Below, one piece after another: positions 1 to 5,302 of a stretch of 6,365 nt of DNA; the stretch's first letter is position 1, and every line of letters begins with the position of its first letter. A model generated the notes under the pieces. That model was not told the origin of the DNA. It made no database searches and worked only from the letters and a program-made list of their open reading frames with translations. The stretch is taken from assembly GCA_026419635.1 (NCBI GenBank), contig JANZZB010000086.1:294-6658 (forward strand), given 5' to 3'. The translations under genes were made by a program, and so were the position numbers. The DNA is from Clostridiales bacterium. GTDB taxonomy: Bacteria; Bacillota; Clostridia; Oscillospirales; Butyricicoccaceae.

Positions 1-66
1 AAGCGGGAAAACAAACACTGCAGCAAGCAGGATAATAAGAGCTATTAATTTTTTATTCTTCAACAT
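1..66 (-). CDS. livM: LivM-type ABC permease, N-terminal fragment (partial)
   Basis: Only the first 22 codons are inside the window, and the gene continues past the left edge. The start is the ATG at 64-66, six bases after the stop of the LivH-type permease gene. A purine-rich AGAGAAAG stretch sits upstream as a weak ribosome binding site. The visible peptide begins MLKNKK and then turns strongly hydrophobic (LIALIILLAAVFVFPL), which fits a basic cytoplasmic start followed by a first membrane segment. In the HAAT transporter family, livM normally follows livH and encodes the second permease subunit of the heterodimer. The name therefore rests mostly on position; the fragment alone is too short to prove it. 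Confidence 0.72.
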   Translation of the reverse strand, partial: MLKNKKLIALIILLAAVFVFPL

Positions 67-72
67 AACTGA

Positions 73-948
73 TCACACTTTCTCTGCTATCTGAGCAGGG
101 AACAAACCCTTTGGCTTAAACAGTACAAATACAATGAAAAGACCCCAAACAATTGCATCTTTATATGAGGTAGAAACATAAGCCGCAACCATAACTTCAG
201 CAAGTCCGAGGCAAAGTGCTCCGATGATGCAGCCTTTCAAGCTTCCGACGCCTCCTAAAATCGAGGACATCCAAGCCTTCATTGTACCGAACATAAAACC
301 GATACCCACATAGATAAATCCGTAATAGTTGCAGAACAAAAGTCCGCCGATAACGCCTACCGCAGCGCCAAGACCATATACTATCGAAATAACGCGGTTA
401 ACAGGAACGCCCATCAATGATGTAGTAGGAATGCTTTGCGAAATACCGATGATCGCCTGACCCCATTTTGTTTTCTTAAGTACTAATGTAATGATAAGCA
501 TGAAAGCAACAGCGGTTAAAAATATATAAATCTGTAATGTTCCAACAATTATATTGCCAAGGTGTAGTTTGGTATTTGAAAAAATACCGAGGTCAAACGA
601 AAATGTCTCCGGACCCCAAAATACCATAATAAAGTTACGCATGATATATGCAATACCGACGGCGCTGATTGTAGGCGCGACACGGCCCGAGTAACGAACT
701 GGTCTGTATGCAAAACGCTCAACAAGCATATTTACTATATAACCGGCAATCATACCACCAAGTATGGCCAGGAACGGATTAAGCCCGCTTGCAATCATCA
801 TAAATGTTACAAAGCAACCTACGGCATAAACGTCACCATGAGCAAAGTTTAACAGTTCCAAAATACCGTAAACCAGGTTATATCCGATAGCGATCAACGC
901 ATACACACTTCCAACGCTAAGTGCATTTATCAGATTCTGAACAAACAC
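73..948 (-). CDS. livH: LivH-type branched-chain amino acid ABC transporter permease
   Basis: A 291-residue integral membrane subunit of a HAAT-family (branched-chain amino acid type) ABC importer. It forms the translocation path together with the LivM-type partner. The length is typical for LivH. Family features visible are the N-terminal G-x-x-YALIAIG-x-x-LVYGIL and LNFAHGD block (residues 13-39), the YRPVR motif (81-85), and KAW with SILGGVGSLKG (224-239), where a Gly-rich loop precedes the last membrane segments. The cytoplasmic coupling loop (about 160-185, ending SLMGVPVNRVI) is recognisable but less conserved than in the Escherichia coli protein. About eight hydrophobic segments are present. 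The start is the GTG at 946-948, because a GGGG-containing site (GAAGGGGATAAT) precedes it by five bases; the ATG overlapping it (948-950) is out of frame. It is separated from the binding-protein gene by 177 bases that contain a stem-loop, and it is nearly contiguous with livM. The true substrate could be another amino acid or a related small molecule. Confidence 0.93.
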   Translation of the reverse strand: MFVQNLINALSVGSVYALIAIGYNLVYGILELLNFAHGDVYAVGCFVTFMMIASGLNPFLAILGGMIAGYIVNMLVERFAYRPVRYSGRVAPTISAVGIAYIMRNFIMVFWGPETFSFDLGIFSNTKLHLGNIIVGTLQIYIFLTAVAFMLIITLVLKKTKWGQAIIGISQSIPTTSLMGVPVNRVISIVYGLGAAVGVIGGLLFCNYYGFIYVGIGFMFGTMKAWMSSILGGVGSLKGCIIGALCLGLAEVMVAAYVSTSYKDAIVWGLFIVFVLFKPKGLFPAQIAEKV

Positions 949-1013
949 ATTATCCCCTTCTTCACTTTCGGATTGAACATGCTGAAAAAAGTGTAGTATA
1001 TTTACTCACACTT

Positions 1014-1052
1014 TAAGTGGCTCAGCAAATTTTTTTATTACTGAGCCACTTA
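1014..1052 (-). repeat. Intercistronic 12-bp inverted repeat (mRNA stem-loop) between binding protein and permease genes
   Basis: TAAGTGGCTCAG (1014-1025) and CTGAGCCACTTA (1041-1052) are perfect complements around a 15-nt AT-rich loop. Read on the minus strand, the bases after the stem are AAGTGTGAGTAAA, with no U-tract, so it does not look like a normal intrinsic terminator. A second, weaker AT-rich hairpin (ACTATTTA at 1062-1069, TAAATAGT at 1077-1084) lies just upstream in the transcript. The stem starts about 73 bases after the lipoprotein stop. Stem-loops at this place in solute-transport operons commonly protect the upstream message or partly stop transcription, giving more binding protein than permease. 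That role is inferred here. Confidence 0.7.
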
Positions 1053-1125
1053 GTTAAAATGACTATTTATTTTTCTTAAATAGTAGCTAGCTAAGAATTA
1101 TTAAATCAAGTAACGCTACAGTTTT

Positions 1126-2313
1126 TTATCCCAATTTTGTCGGAGTGTAGGAAGCAAACTGACCATTCTCAACATGCCAGTAGGAAAGAATTTTGCCAGT
1201 AACATCGCCTTTTTCATCAAACTTGATCTTACCGGTTACGCCCTGGAACTCAGGCATGCTGTGCAACGCATCGATTAATTCCTGCCCTGTGAAGTCGGCC
1301 TTATTGACGGTTTTGATACCGTTTACTGCTGCCAAAACAGCGTCATAGCCGTGCGCACTCCATTCGCCAGGTTGTGTGCCGCCAGAAAGCTCTTTGAATT
1401 TCTTCACGAAGGAAACCATCATAGTATCCGTGTTGTTTGGGTTAAACGAAGACACTGTGTACAGGCCTTCCGCATCTTTACCAGCGATCTTGAGGATCTC
1501 GGGGTTGAATTCGGAGGAGCAGCCAACTATTGCAGCCGTCAAACCGAGGCTTGCTCTTTGTTTCAAGTAGATGGAAGCTGCGGTATATTCGCCGACGAAA
1601 ATAACGCATTCTACACCAGCTGATTTAAATCCGGTAATCTGAGCAGAGAAGTCACGATCGGTCGAAGGATTGTAGGTAACGGTTGAGAGGGACTTCAGGC
1701 CGAGTTTTTGAAGCTCTGCTAAAACAACATCTCTACCGCCGGTACCAAAGTCGGTGTTTTCATACATAACGCCGATCTTGGAGAAGCCGAGCTCTTTGAC
1801 TGCAAACTGGGTGTCCTGGCCCATGAATGCATTGTCATCCAGTATGACTCTGAAGTAGTTTTTGAAGCCCTTGGATGTCAGCTGCGGGTTGGTGTTCGTT
1901 GAGGAAATCTCGGGCAGATTTGCCTGCTGATATGTCGGAAGAGCAGCAAGCGAACAACCGGAGTTGATATGACCGATTACGAATCTAATGTCTTTGTCGC
2001 CGACAATCTTTTGTGCAGCGATCAAAGCTTGGTTCGGGGAGCCCTGATCGTCAAATACGTCAAACGCCAATTGGTTTCCCAAAACTCCGCCGGCAGCGTT
2101 GAGTTCGTCAACTGCGATCTGAACGCCCCATTTCTGCTGCTGACCCATAACAGCGCCGTCACCGGTCATCGGTGCAACAGCTGCAAACTTAATTGTTTTG
2201 CTTGCGCTCGTACCGCCGCCATCTGTTTTTTTGTTGCAGGCTGCGAAAACGAAAACGAGGGATGACGCCATGAGTACCGCGAGGGCTCTGCGTAAAACTG
2301 TGCGTGTTTTCAT
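1126..2313 (-). CDS. Extracellular substrate-binding lipoprotein of a branched-chain-amino-acid-type ABC importer
   Basis: A 395-residue Peripla_BP_6/LivJ-like protein that captures the substrate outside the membrane and hands it to the LivH/LivM permeases. The N-terminus MKTRTVLRR is followed by a hydrophobic stretch and a lipobox-like VFAAC, so Cys26 is the likely lipidated residue. Phe at -3 is a slightly unusual lipobox position. A Gly/Ser/Lys linker follows. The fold starts at IKFAAVAPMTGDGAVMGQ, with GHINSG (114-119) and STNTNPQLT (138-146) at positions that in LivJ-like proteins contact the ligand backbone. GEYTAAS (241-247) and GVTGKIKFDEKGD (358-370) are further family blocks. The ATG at 2311-2313 is preferred over an in-frame GTG three codons upstream, because GGAG (2322-2325) lies eight bases before the ATG but overlaps the GTG. 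It is the first gene of the transporter operon. Side-chain specificity cannot be read, so the ligand might be Leu/Ile/Val or another amino acid or amide. Confidence 0.93.
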   Translation of the reverse strand: MKTRTVLRRALAVLMASSLVFVFAACNKKTDGGGTSASKTIKFAAVAPMTGDGAVMGQQQKWGVQIAVDELNAAGGVLGNQLAFDVFDDQGSPNQALIAAQKIVGDKDIRFVIGHINSGCSLAALPTYQQANLPEISSTNTNPQLTSKGFKNYFRVILDDNAFMGQDTQFAVKELGFSKIGVMYENTDFGTGGRDVVLAELQKLGLKSLSTVTYNPSTDRDFSAQITGFKSAGVECVIFVGEYTAASIYLKQRASLGLTAAIVGCSSEFNPEILKIAGKDAEGLYTVSSFNPNNTDTMMVSFVKKFKELSGGTQPGEWSAHGYDAVLAAVNGIKTVNKADFTGQELIDALHSMPEFQGVTGKIKFDEKGDVTGKILSYWHVENGQFASYTPTKLG

Positions 2314-2677
2314 TTCTTCCACTCCATCTCACAAATTTATTTATTAAGTAGGATCCCCTACCAATAAATCCAAAAATCGACAGTCTTGACAGACTGCTAT
2401 AGCCTAGGAAAGATGCTTTTCCCTCTTTAAACAATCAACGACTCAAAACGTGCGCAAAGAGGTAATAACGATTCGCTAAGAAAATATCGAAGATCCCGAG
2501 CATACAAAAAAAAACAAAAATGTGACTTTTTAACAAACCGCCTCGTTTTGGTTTAAACTGTTTTTTTCGTGTAAGCATCAGCTGTCAAAATGACTTCAAC
2601 ATGTCTTAAAATTAATGTCTATTCATAGGCAAGCACTTACTTTTTTATGCTATATGTACAAAACACAAACCCATCTG
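2314..2677 (-). promoter_or_regulatory. Long predicted 5' leader of the transporter operon with several hairpins
   Basis: If the promoter at 2684-2712 is used, about 364 nt of untranslated RNA precede the lipoprotein ATG. Visible structures are a 7-bp stem CCTCTTT/AAAGAGG (2422-2428 with 2456-2462), a 6-bp hairpin with a 4-base loop (CAGTCT 2381-2386, AGACTG 2391-2396) followed on the transcript by TCGATTTTTGG, and a 5-bp hairpin GTAGG/CCTAC (2348-2352 with 2357-2361). There is also a weak AAACC/GGTTT stem (2535-2539 with 2550-2554), followed after a gap by U5-G-U9 (2506-2520). I do not find a T-box AGGGTGG-x-ACCGCG motif or another riboswitch consensus that I know. A regulatory role is inferred from length and structure only. 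Confidence 0.4.
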
Positions 2678-2678
2678 A

Positions 2679-2693
2679 GTGGTATTAAACCAC
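2679..2693. repeat. Inverted repeat centred on the -10 box, candidate operator
   Basis: GTGGT (2679-2683) and ACCAC (2689-2693) form a perfect 5-bp inverted repeat around ATTAA. It encloses nearly the whole -10 hexamer of the predicted transporter promoter (2684-2689). A repressor bound here would block RNA polymerase. It also lies close to the likely start of the transcript. No known regulator motif is matched, and it does not fit the CodY consensus AATTTTCWGAAAATT. A 5-bp repeat can occur by chance. Confidence 0.3.
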
Positions 2694-2712
2694 GAATTCA
2701 ATATACAGTCAA
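2684..2712 (-). promoter_or_regulatory. Sigma-A-type promoter for the transporter operon
   Basis: On the minus strand, TTGACT (2707-2712) is separated by exactly 17 bases from TTTAAT (2684-2689). Each hexamer matches the vegetative consensus at five of six positions, and the expected start is near 2677. It is the best housekeeping promoter I can find between the Asp23-gene terminator and the lipoprotein gene. The main doubt is its distance of about 370 bases from the start codon. Confidence 0.6.
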
Positions 2713-2721
2713 GTTTATTTC

Positions 2722-2750
2722 AGTTTAGTCTGTCAATTTTTTATTGTCAA
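2722..2750 (-). promoter_or_regulatory. Second, weaker upstream promoter candidate
   Basis: A perfect -35 TTGACA (minus strand, 2745-2750) stands 17 bases from TAAACT (2722-2727), a four-of-six -10 match. Another TTGACA copy (2731-2736) lies inside its spacer without a matching -10 at the right distance. Together with the promoter just downstream, this gives three TTGAC-type boxes within 45 bases, either tandem promoters or repeated binding sites. Confidence 0.3.
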
Positions 2751-2947
2751 TACATAATTTCATCTTTGCATGAATTATTTTTATGTAAATAAAGGAAGCT
2801 TCATTTTCCGTATTTCGTACATAAAATATTTCATAACAAATAATATTGTTTAGCATTGTAACATATTATTATTTTTTTTTCAATTATAATTATTTTTTTG
2901 TTTTTTTTGACATACTTTATAAAATTTATCGACAATGATATTACACT
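2751..2947. other. AT-rich intergenic spacer without a gene
   Basis: Nothing coding is convincing on either strand. The longest plus-strand reading begins ATGAATTATTTT near 2770, is under 30 codons and has no ribosome binding site. The stretch is very AT-rich and holds T-tracts of 9, 7 and 8 bases (2872-2880, 2893-2899, 2901-2908), whose centres fall roughly in step with the helical repeat. It may therefore be curved DNA. It separates the end of the Asp23 gene from the transporter promoter region. Confidence 0.6.
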
Positions 2948-2980
2948 AAAAATGGCGGAAAACAGTTTGTTTTCCGCCAT
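2948..2980 (-). terminator. Intrinsic terminator of the Asp23-family gene
   Basis: On the minus strand, ATGGCGGAAAAC (2969-2980) pairs perfectly with GTTTTCCGCCAT (2952-2963) around a 5-nt loop, and a short T-run follows at once (TTTT at 2948-2951). The stem begins 36 bases after the stop codon at 3017-3019. The GC-rich base and U-run fit a rho-independent terminator that insulates this gene from the transporter operon. The T-run is short, so some read-through is possible. Confidence 0.85.
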
Positions 2981-3016
2981 ATCCTGATCTTAAATAATAA
3001 GGAACACTATATTTTA

Positions 3017-3412
3017 TTATGTTTTGGGCTGCTGCTTCTCCAGTTCCCGCTCAAAATATATTCCGGTAACATGAATATTCGCCGCAGATACTTTAAGTCC
3101 AGTCATAGACTCAACAGCCGCGATGACATTTTCCTGAACTTTTGAAGCCACATCGCAGATGACAAAACCGTATTTAACGAGGATGAAAATATCAATTGAG
3201 ACATCGTCGCCCAAAAACTGAATTTTTACCCCTTTTGAAAGATTCTTTTTCCCAAGTAACTCTGCAATGTCGGACCCAAGCCCCGAGGAAAGCGAACTGA
3301 CTCCTTTGACTTCGCTTGCCGCCAACGCAGCGATTGATGCAACGACATCTTCCGAAATGCGTACGCTTCCCTGTTCCTGCGATGACGCCCAATAATCTTT
3401 GTTGTCAGCCAT
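3017..3412 (-). CDS. yqhY: Asp23/Gls24 (DUF322) family protein, YqhY-like
   Basis: A small cytoplasmic protein of 131 residues. The family core is clear: VRISEDVVASIAALAASEVKGV (residues 17-38), then GVKIQFLGDDVSIDIFILVKYG (61-82), then VQENVIAAVESMTGLKVSAANIHVTGI (92-118). The ATG at 3410-3412 is chosen because AGAGAGGTGA (around 3418-3428) sits six to seven bases upstream. A longer frame from a non-ATG codon at 3454 lacks such a site. In Bacillus subtilis yqhY lies near spoIIIA, after accB and accC, and has been connected to acetyl-CoA carboxylase and lipid homeostasis. Here it directly follows spoIIIAH with no acc genes, has a candidate promoter of its own and ends in a terminator, so it appears monocistronic. 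Other members associate with the membrane or cell-wall stress, and the exact role here is open. The symbol is by family and location. Confidence 0.9.
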   Translation of the reverse strand: MADNKDYWASSQEQGSVRISEDVVASIAALAASEVKGVSSLSSGLGSDIAELLGKKNLSKGVKIQFLGDDVSIDIFILVKYGFVICDVASKVQENVIAAVESMTGLKVSAANIHVTGIYFERELEKQQPKT

Positions 3413-3537
3413 ATTTTTCACCTCTCTATTGCGGATTTTAACACATCTTTGCAAAAAATAAAAGTCATATTTTTGATCATTGTTAGCTGACTATTATGAA
3501 CATTAATCAATAAAAACATAGTTGTTATTAGTTATCA

Positions 3538-3546
3538 ATTATAACA
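3538..3546 (-). promoter_or_regulatory. Extended -10 promoter candidate for the Asp23-family gene
   Basis: Minus strand TGTTATAAT carries a perfect TATAAT (3538-3543) and the TGn extension (3544-3546). No good -35 hexamer is seen 16 to 18 bases upstream, but extended -10 promoters can do without one. It lies downstream of the inverted repeat that follows spoIIIAH and predicts a leader of about 118 nt. Confidence 0.42.
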
Positions 3547-3574
3547 CGTATTCCAACAGTCTGATTTTATAACT

Positions 3575-3615
3575 AATATCATTTTTAGGGGAAAACATCC
3601 CCTAAAAATGATATT
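3575..3615. repeat. 17-bp perfect inverted repeat after spoIIIAH, probable end-of-operon hairpin
   Basis: AATATCATTTTTAGGGG (3575-3591) pairs perfectly with 3599-3615 around a 7-nt loop, AAAACAT. It starts about 45 bases past the spoIIIAH stop, just where an operon terminator is expected. On the minus strand, however, the stem is followed by AGTTATAAAATC and not by a U-run, and the plus strand also lacks one. It may act as a non-canonical terminator, an RNA 3'-end protector or a protein binding site. A small AT-only repeat, GTTATA-TTT-TATAAC (3645-3659), lies next to the stop codon. Confidence 0.65.
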
Positions 3616-3659
3616 TAACCAGAATTAAAAAGATGTGTCAAAATGTTATATTTTATAAC

Positions 3660-4241
3660 CTAATATGTTTCAATAATTTTAATTTTTTCAGCAGAAACTG
3701 TAACTTCACCCATAACGATATCCTGTATCTTAGCAGCATCCTGAGCCTTTAGACCACCCGAAGGTGATTTTACGACAACGCTTATTCCCGTATCGTTTAT
3801 CGATACAACGCAGTCAGTGTATCCTTTTGCGACGATCAGGTTTTCGATACGAGCTTCCCTCATGGCTGTCGATGCCATAGACGTCAATTCTTCTGACGCT
3901 TTGTCGCGGGCTGTTTGCTCAATCTTCTGATTTGCGGCCGTTTCTTTCAGGATGTTCATCGCCTCATCCCTTGCGCGCTGCCGCGTCAACCGGGCACGAG
4001 CAAAATATTGACTGTCCGCTTTTTCATCCTCTTTTGTCTTGTCGGTGGCATCCTTTGTTGTGGAATTGCCGTCTGTTTGTTCTTCGACAAGCTGAGCTTC
4101 ACCAAGGATCTTTCCTGCCTCTACGTCACTTGCAGCCGACAGATCCTCGGATGACCTTGAATAGCTCCAGTTTAAGTAAACTGCGACACAAAGCATTAGC
4201 ACTACAACCGCGCCTACCGCGCTGCCTTTTTTTATGACCAT
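3660..4241 (-). CDS. spoIIIAH: Stage III sporulation protein AH
   Basis: A 193-residue protein of the mother-cell membrane, somewhat shorter than the Bacillus subtilis protein (218). One N-terminal membrane segment (about 8-24) is followed by an acidic, Ser/Thr/Lys-rich linker (30-75). The ring-building domain related to YscJ/PrgK follows, with a charged helix rich in Arg and Glu (80-130), then LIVAKGYTDCVVSIND and GISVVVKSP (135-160) and a final helix and strand. In studied species the extracellular domain binds SpoIIQ from the forespore across the intermembrane space. This anchors the SpoIIIA-SpoIIQ channel needed for late forespore gene expression. The start ATG (4239-4241) has AAGGAGG (4251-4257) nine bases upstream, and that site overlaps the spoIIIAG stop. 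It is the last gene of the operon. No spoIIQ is in the window. Confidence 0.95.
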   Translation of the reverse strand: MVIKKGSAVGAVVVLMLCVAVYLNWSYSRSSEDLSAASDVEAGKILGEAQLVEEQTDGNSTTKDATDKTKEDEKADSQYFARARLTRQRARDEAMNILKETAANQKIEQTARDKASEELTSMASTAMREARIENLIVAKGYTDCVVSINDTGISVVVKSPSGGLKAQDAAKIQDIVMGEVTVSAEKIKIIETY

Positions 4242-4255
4242 TTTCCGTTTCCTCC

Positions 4256-4798
4256 TTAGTCTTTCATTTTTATTACAGATATATTATCAGACGTAACTCC
4301 GGTAAGAGACCGAATCGCATCGGTGACCATTAGTTTTACATTCGGATCGTCCGCACCGTCGCAGATAACGAGCGCTCCCCTATATTCAGGCAAATTCTCC
4401 TTTACTTTAAGCGGAGATTCACCTCCCGACTCGGAAGAGACAACCATTGGCCTTGAGTTGCTGTCTTTTTCAAAAGTGCCGTTTTCCTTTTGACCGTTTT
4501 CCCGAATGTTTTCGCTCTGATCAAGCGCATAAACCGATTCTGCACCTGATTTTAACGTCAGAGCAATTTTGACCCGCCCTACGCCATCAATGGATGACAG
4601 CATTGTTTCCAGCTTTTTTTCTTCGGTATTCACATCATAGGACGATACGGTTTTTACATCCGATTTTTTTACGATGTCCTTTTTCGAACCGCCGGACGGA
4701 ATGATCATTAAAATCAGTCCGAAAACAAGCACCAAGAGCGCGTACTTATATTTTATCGCAAGATTCAATAACAGCTTCAGTCTTCCTTTTTCATTCAT
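4256..4798 (-). CDS. spoIIIAG: Stage III sporulation protein AG
   Basis: A 180-residue single-span protein that in studied species forms a large ring in the intermembrane space of the mother cell-forespore channel. A basic N-terminus is followed by a membrane segment (about 20-34). The ring-building domain then shows EKKLETMLSSIDGVGRVKIALTL (60-82), a polar insertion (about 84-136) and YRGALVICDGADDPNVK with helix VTDAIRSLTGV (139-168), ending NISVIKMKD. The insertion sits where SpoIIIAG carries its extra beta-structure, but the whole protein is about 50 residues shorter than in Bacillus subtilis (229), so this element is probably reduced. The ATG at 4796-4798 follows spoIIIAF by six bases with AAGGCGGGTGA as its site, which contains the spoIIIAF stop. 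spoIIIAH follows after 14 bases. Confidence 0.95.
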   Translation of the reverse strand: MNEKGRLKLLLNLAIKYKYALLVLVFGLILMIIPSGGSKKDIVKKSDVKTVSSYDVNTEEKKLETMLSSIDGVGRVKIALTLKSGAESVYALDQSENIRENGQKENGTFEKDSNSRPMVVSSESGGESPLKVKENLPEYRGALVICDGADDPNVKLMVTDAIRSLTGVTSDNISVIKMKD

Positions 4799-4804
4799 TT
4801 CTTT

Positions 4805-5302
4805 TCACCCGCCTTTATGTTCCTGCAGTTCAAATTTCAGTCCGCATTCTTTTTCAATCAATGCTCCGACTTTTTTTATTTGATCCATTGTCGGCTTTTT
4901 ATCATATTTAATTTCCGCTGAGCGGATTGCAAAGACGCCATCTTTATCAATGACGCTTTCAAAACTTACATTTAAATCAATCCCATAAGTCGATTTTGCT
5001 TTTTCCTCAATATATTGCGATATTTTTGTTGCAACTGTGCTGTTAACCAGTTTTTCTTCTTTTTCAGCACCCGTTTTGGCAGCCCCTTCTATCTGCTTGC
5101 GCATTTGCGTTGTCGGTATGTTAAAATCAAACAGATTGCCTTTCTTAGCAAACGGAGTGATCAAAGCAAGAATGATGAGCAGAGATCCTGCGATACGGGT
5201 GATTTCACGCAGCGCGCCGACGCCGGCGAACGACGACGCAATAGACGAAGCAATGGCAGCGGCCGTTACCGCTACAATGATTCCACCGATTGTTGCCGTC
5301 AT
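4805..5302 (-). CDS. spoIIIAF: Stage III sporulation protein AF
   Basis: A 165-residue membrane protein of the SpoIIIA complex. Two hydrophobic segments are seen (about 5-23 and 36-52, the second ending LLIILALITPF, a typical family feature). A soluble domain follows that includes ISQYIEEKAKSTYGIDLNVSFE and a C-terminal helix with IKKVGALIEKECGLKFE. It is shorter than the Bacillus subtilis protein (206). The chosen start is the ATG at 5300-5302, which shares an ATGA with the spoIIIAE stop and implies coupled translation. A start 21 codons further upstream (5363-5365) is possible by frame, but it would overlap spoIIIAE by 67 bases and add a non-family sequence. There is no strong ribosome binding site before the chosen ATG, in line with coupling. 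The role of AF in the channel is less well defined than that of AG and AH. Confidence 0.92.
   Translation of the reverse strand: MTATIGGIIVAVTAAAIASSIASSFAGVGALREITRIAGSLLIILALITPFAKKGNLFDFNIPTTQMRKQIEGAAKTGAEKEEKLVNSTVATKISQYIEEKAKSTYGIDLNVSFESVIDKDGVFAIRSAEIKYDKKPTMDQIKKVGALIEKECGLKFELQEHKGG

Noticed and set aside
1351..1623. Plus-strand open frames of 64 to 98 codons inside the lipoprotein gene (also 1969-2265)
   Set aside because: They lie antisense to a clear Peripla_BP_6 gene, show no protein family features and have no ribosome binding sites. They are reading-frame shadows.
2189..2434. Minus-strand 81-codon frame running from the leader into the lipoprotein gene
   Set aside because: It begins at TTG without a good site and overlaps the signal-peptide region of the lipoprotein in another frame.
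2506..2554. Stem AAACC/GGTTT followed by U5-G-U9 as an attenuator terminator in the leader
   Set aside because: The stem has five pairs, only two of them G-C, and stands more than ten bases from the U-tract, so it does not meet the usual terminator pattern. It is noted only as part of the leader.
2314..2677. T-box leader or CodY operator controlling the importer
   Set aside because: No AGGGTGG-x-ACCGCG antiterminator motif and no AATTTTCWGAAAATT-like site could be found, although both are common for amino acid genes in Firmicutes.
2907..2941. Plus-strand TTGACA at 2907-2912 as a promoter
   Set aside because: No -10 hexamer lies 16 to 18 bases downstream, and there is no plus-strand gene to serve.
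3915..4237. Plus-strand frames antisense to spoIIIAH
   Set aside because: They oppose a well-supported spoIIIAH; the Cys/Pro/Leu-rich translation is typical of an antisense shadow.
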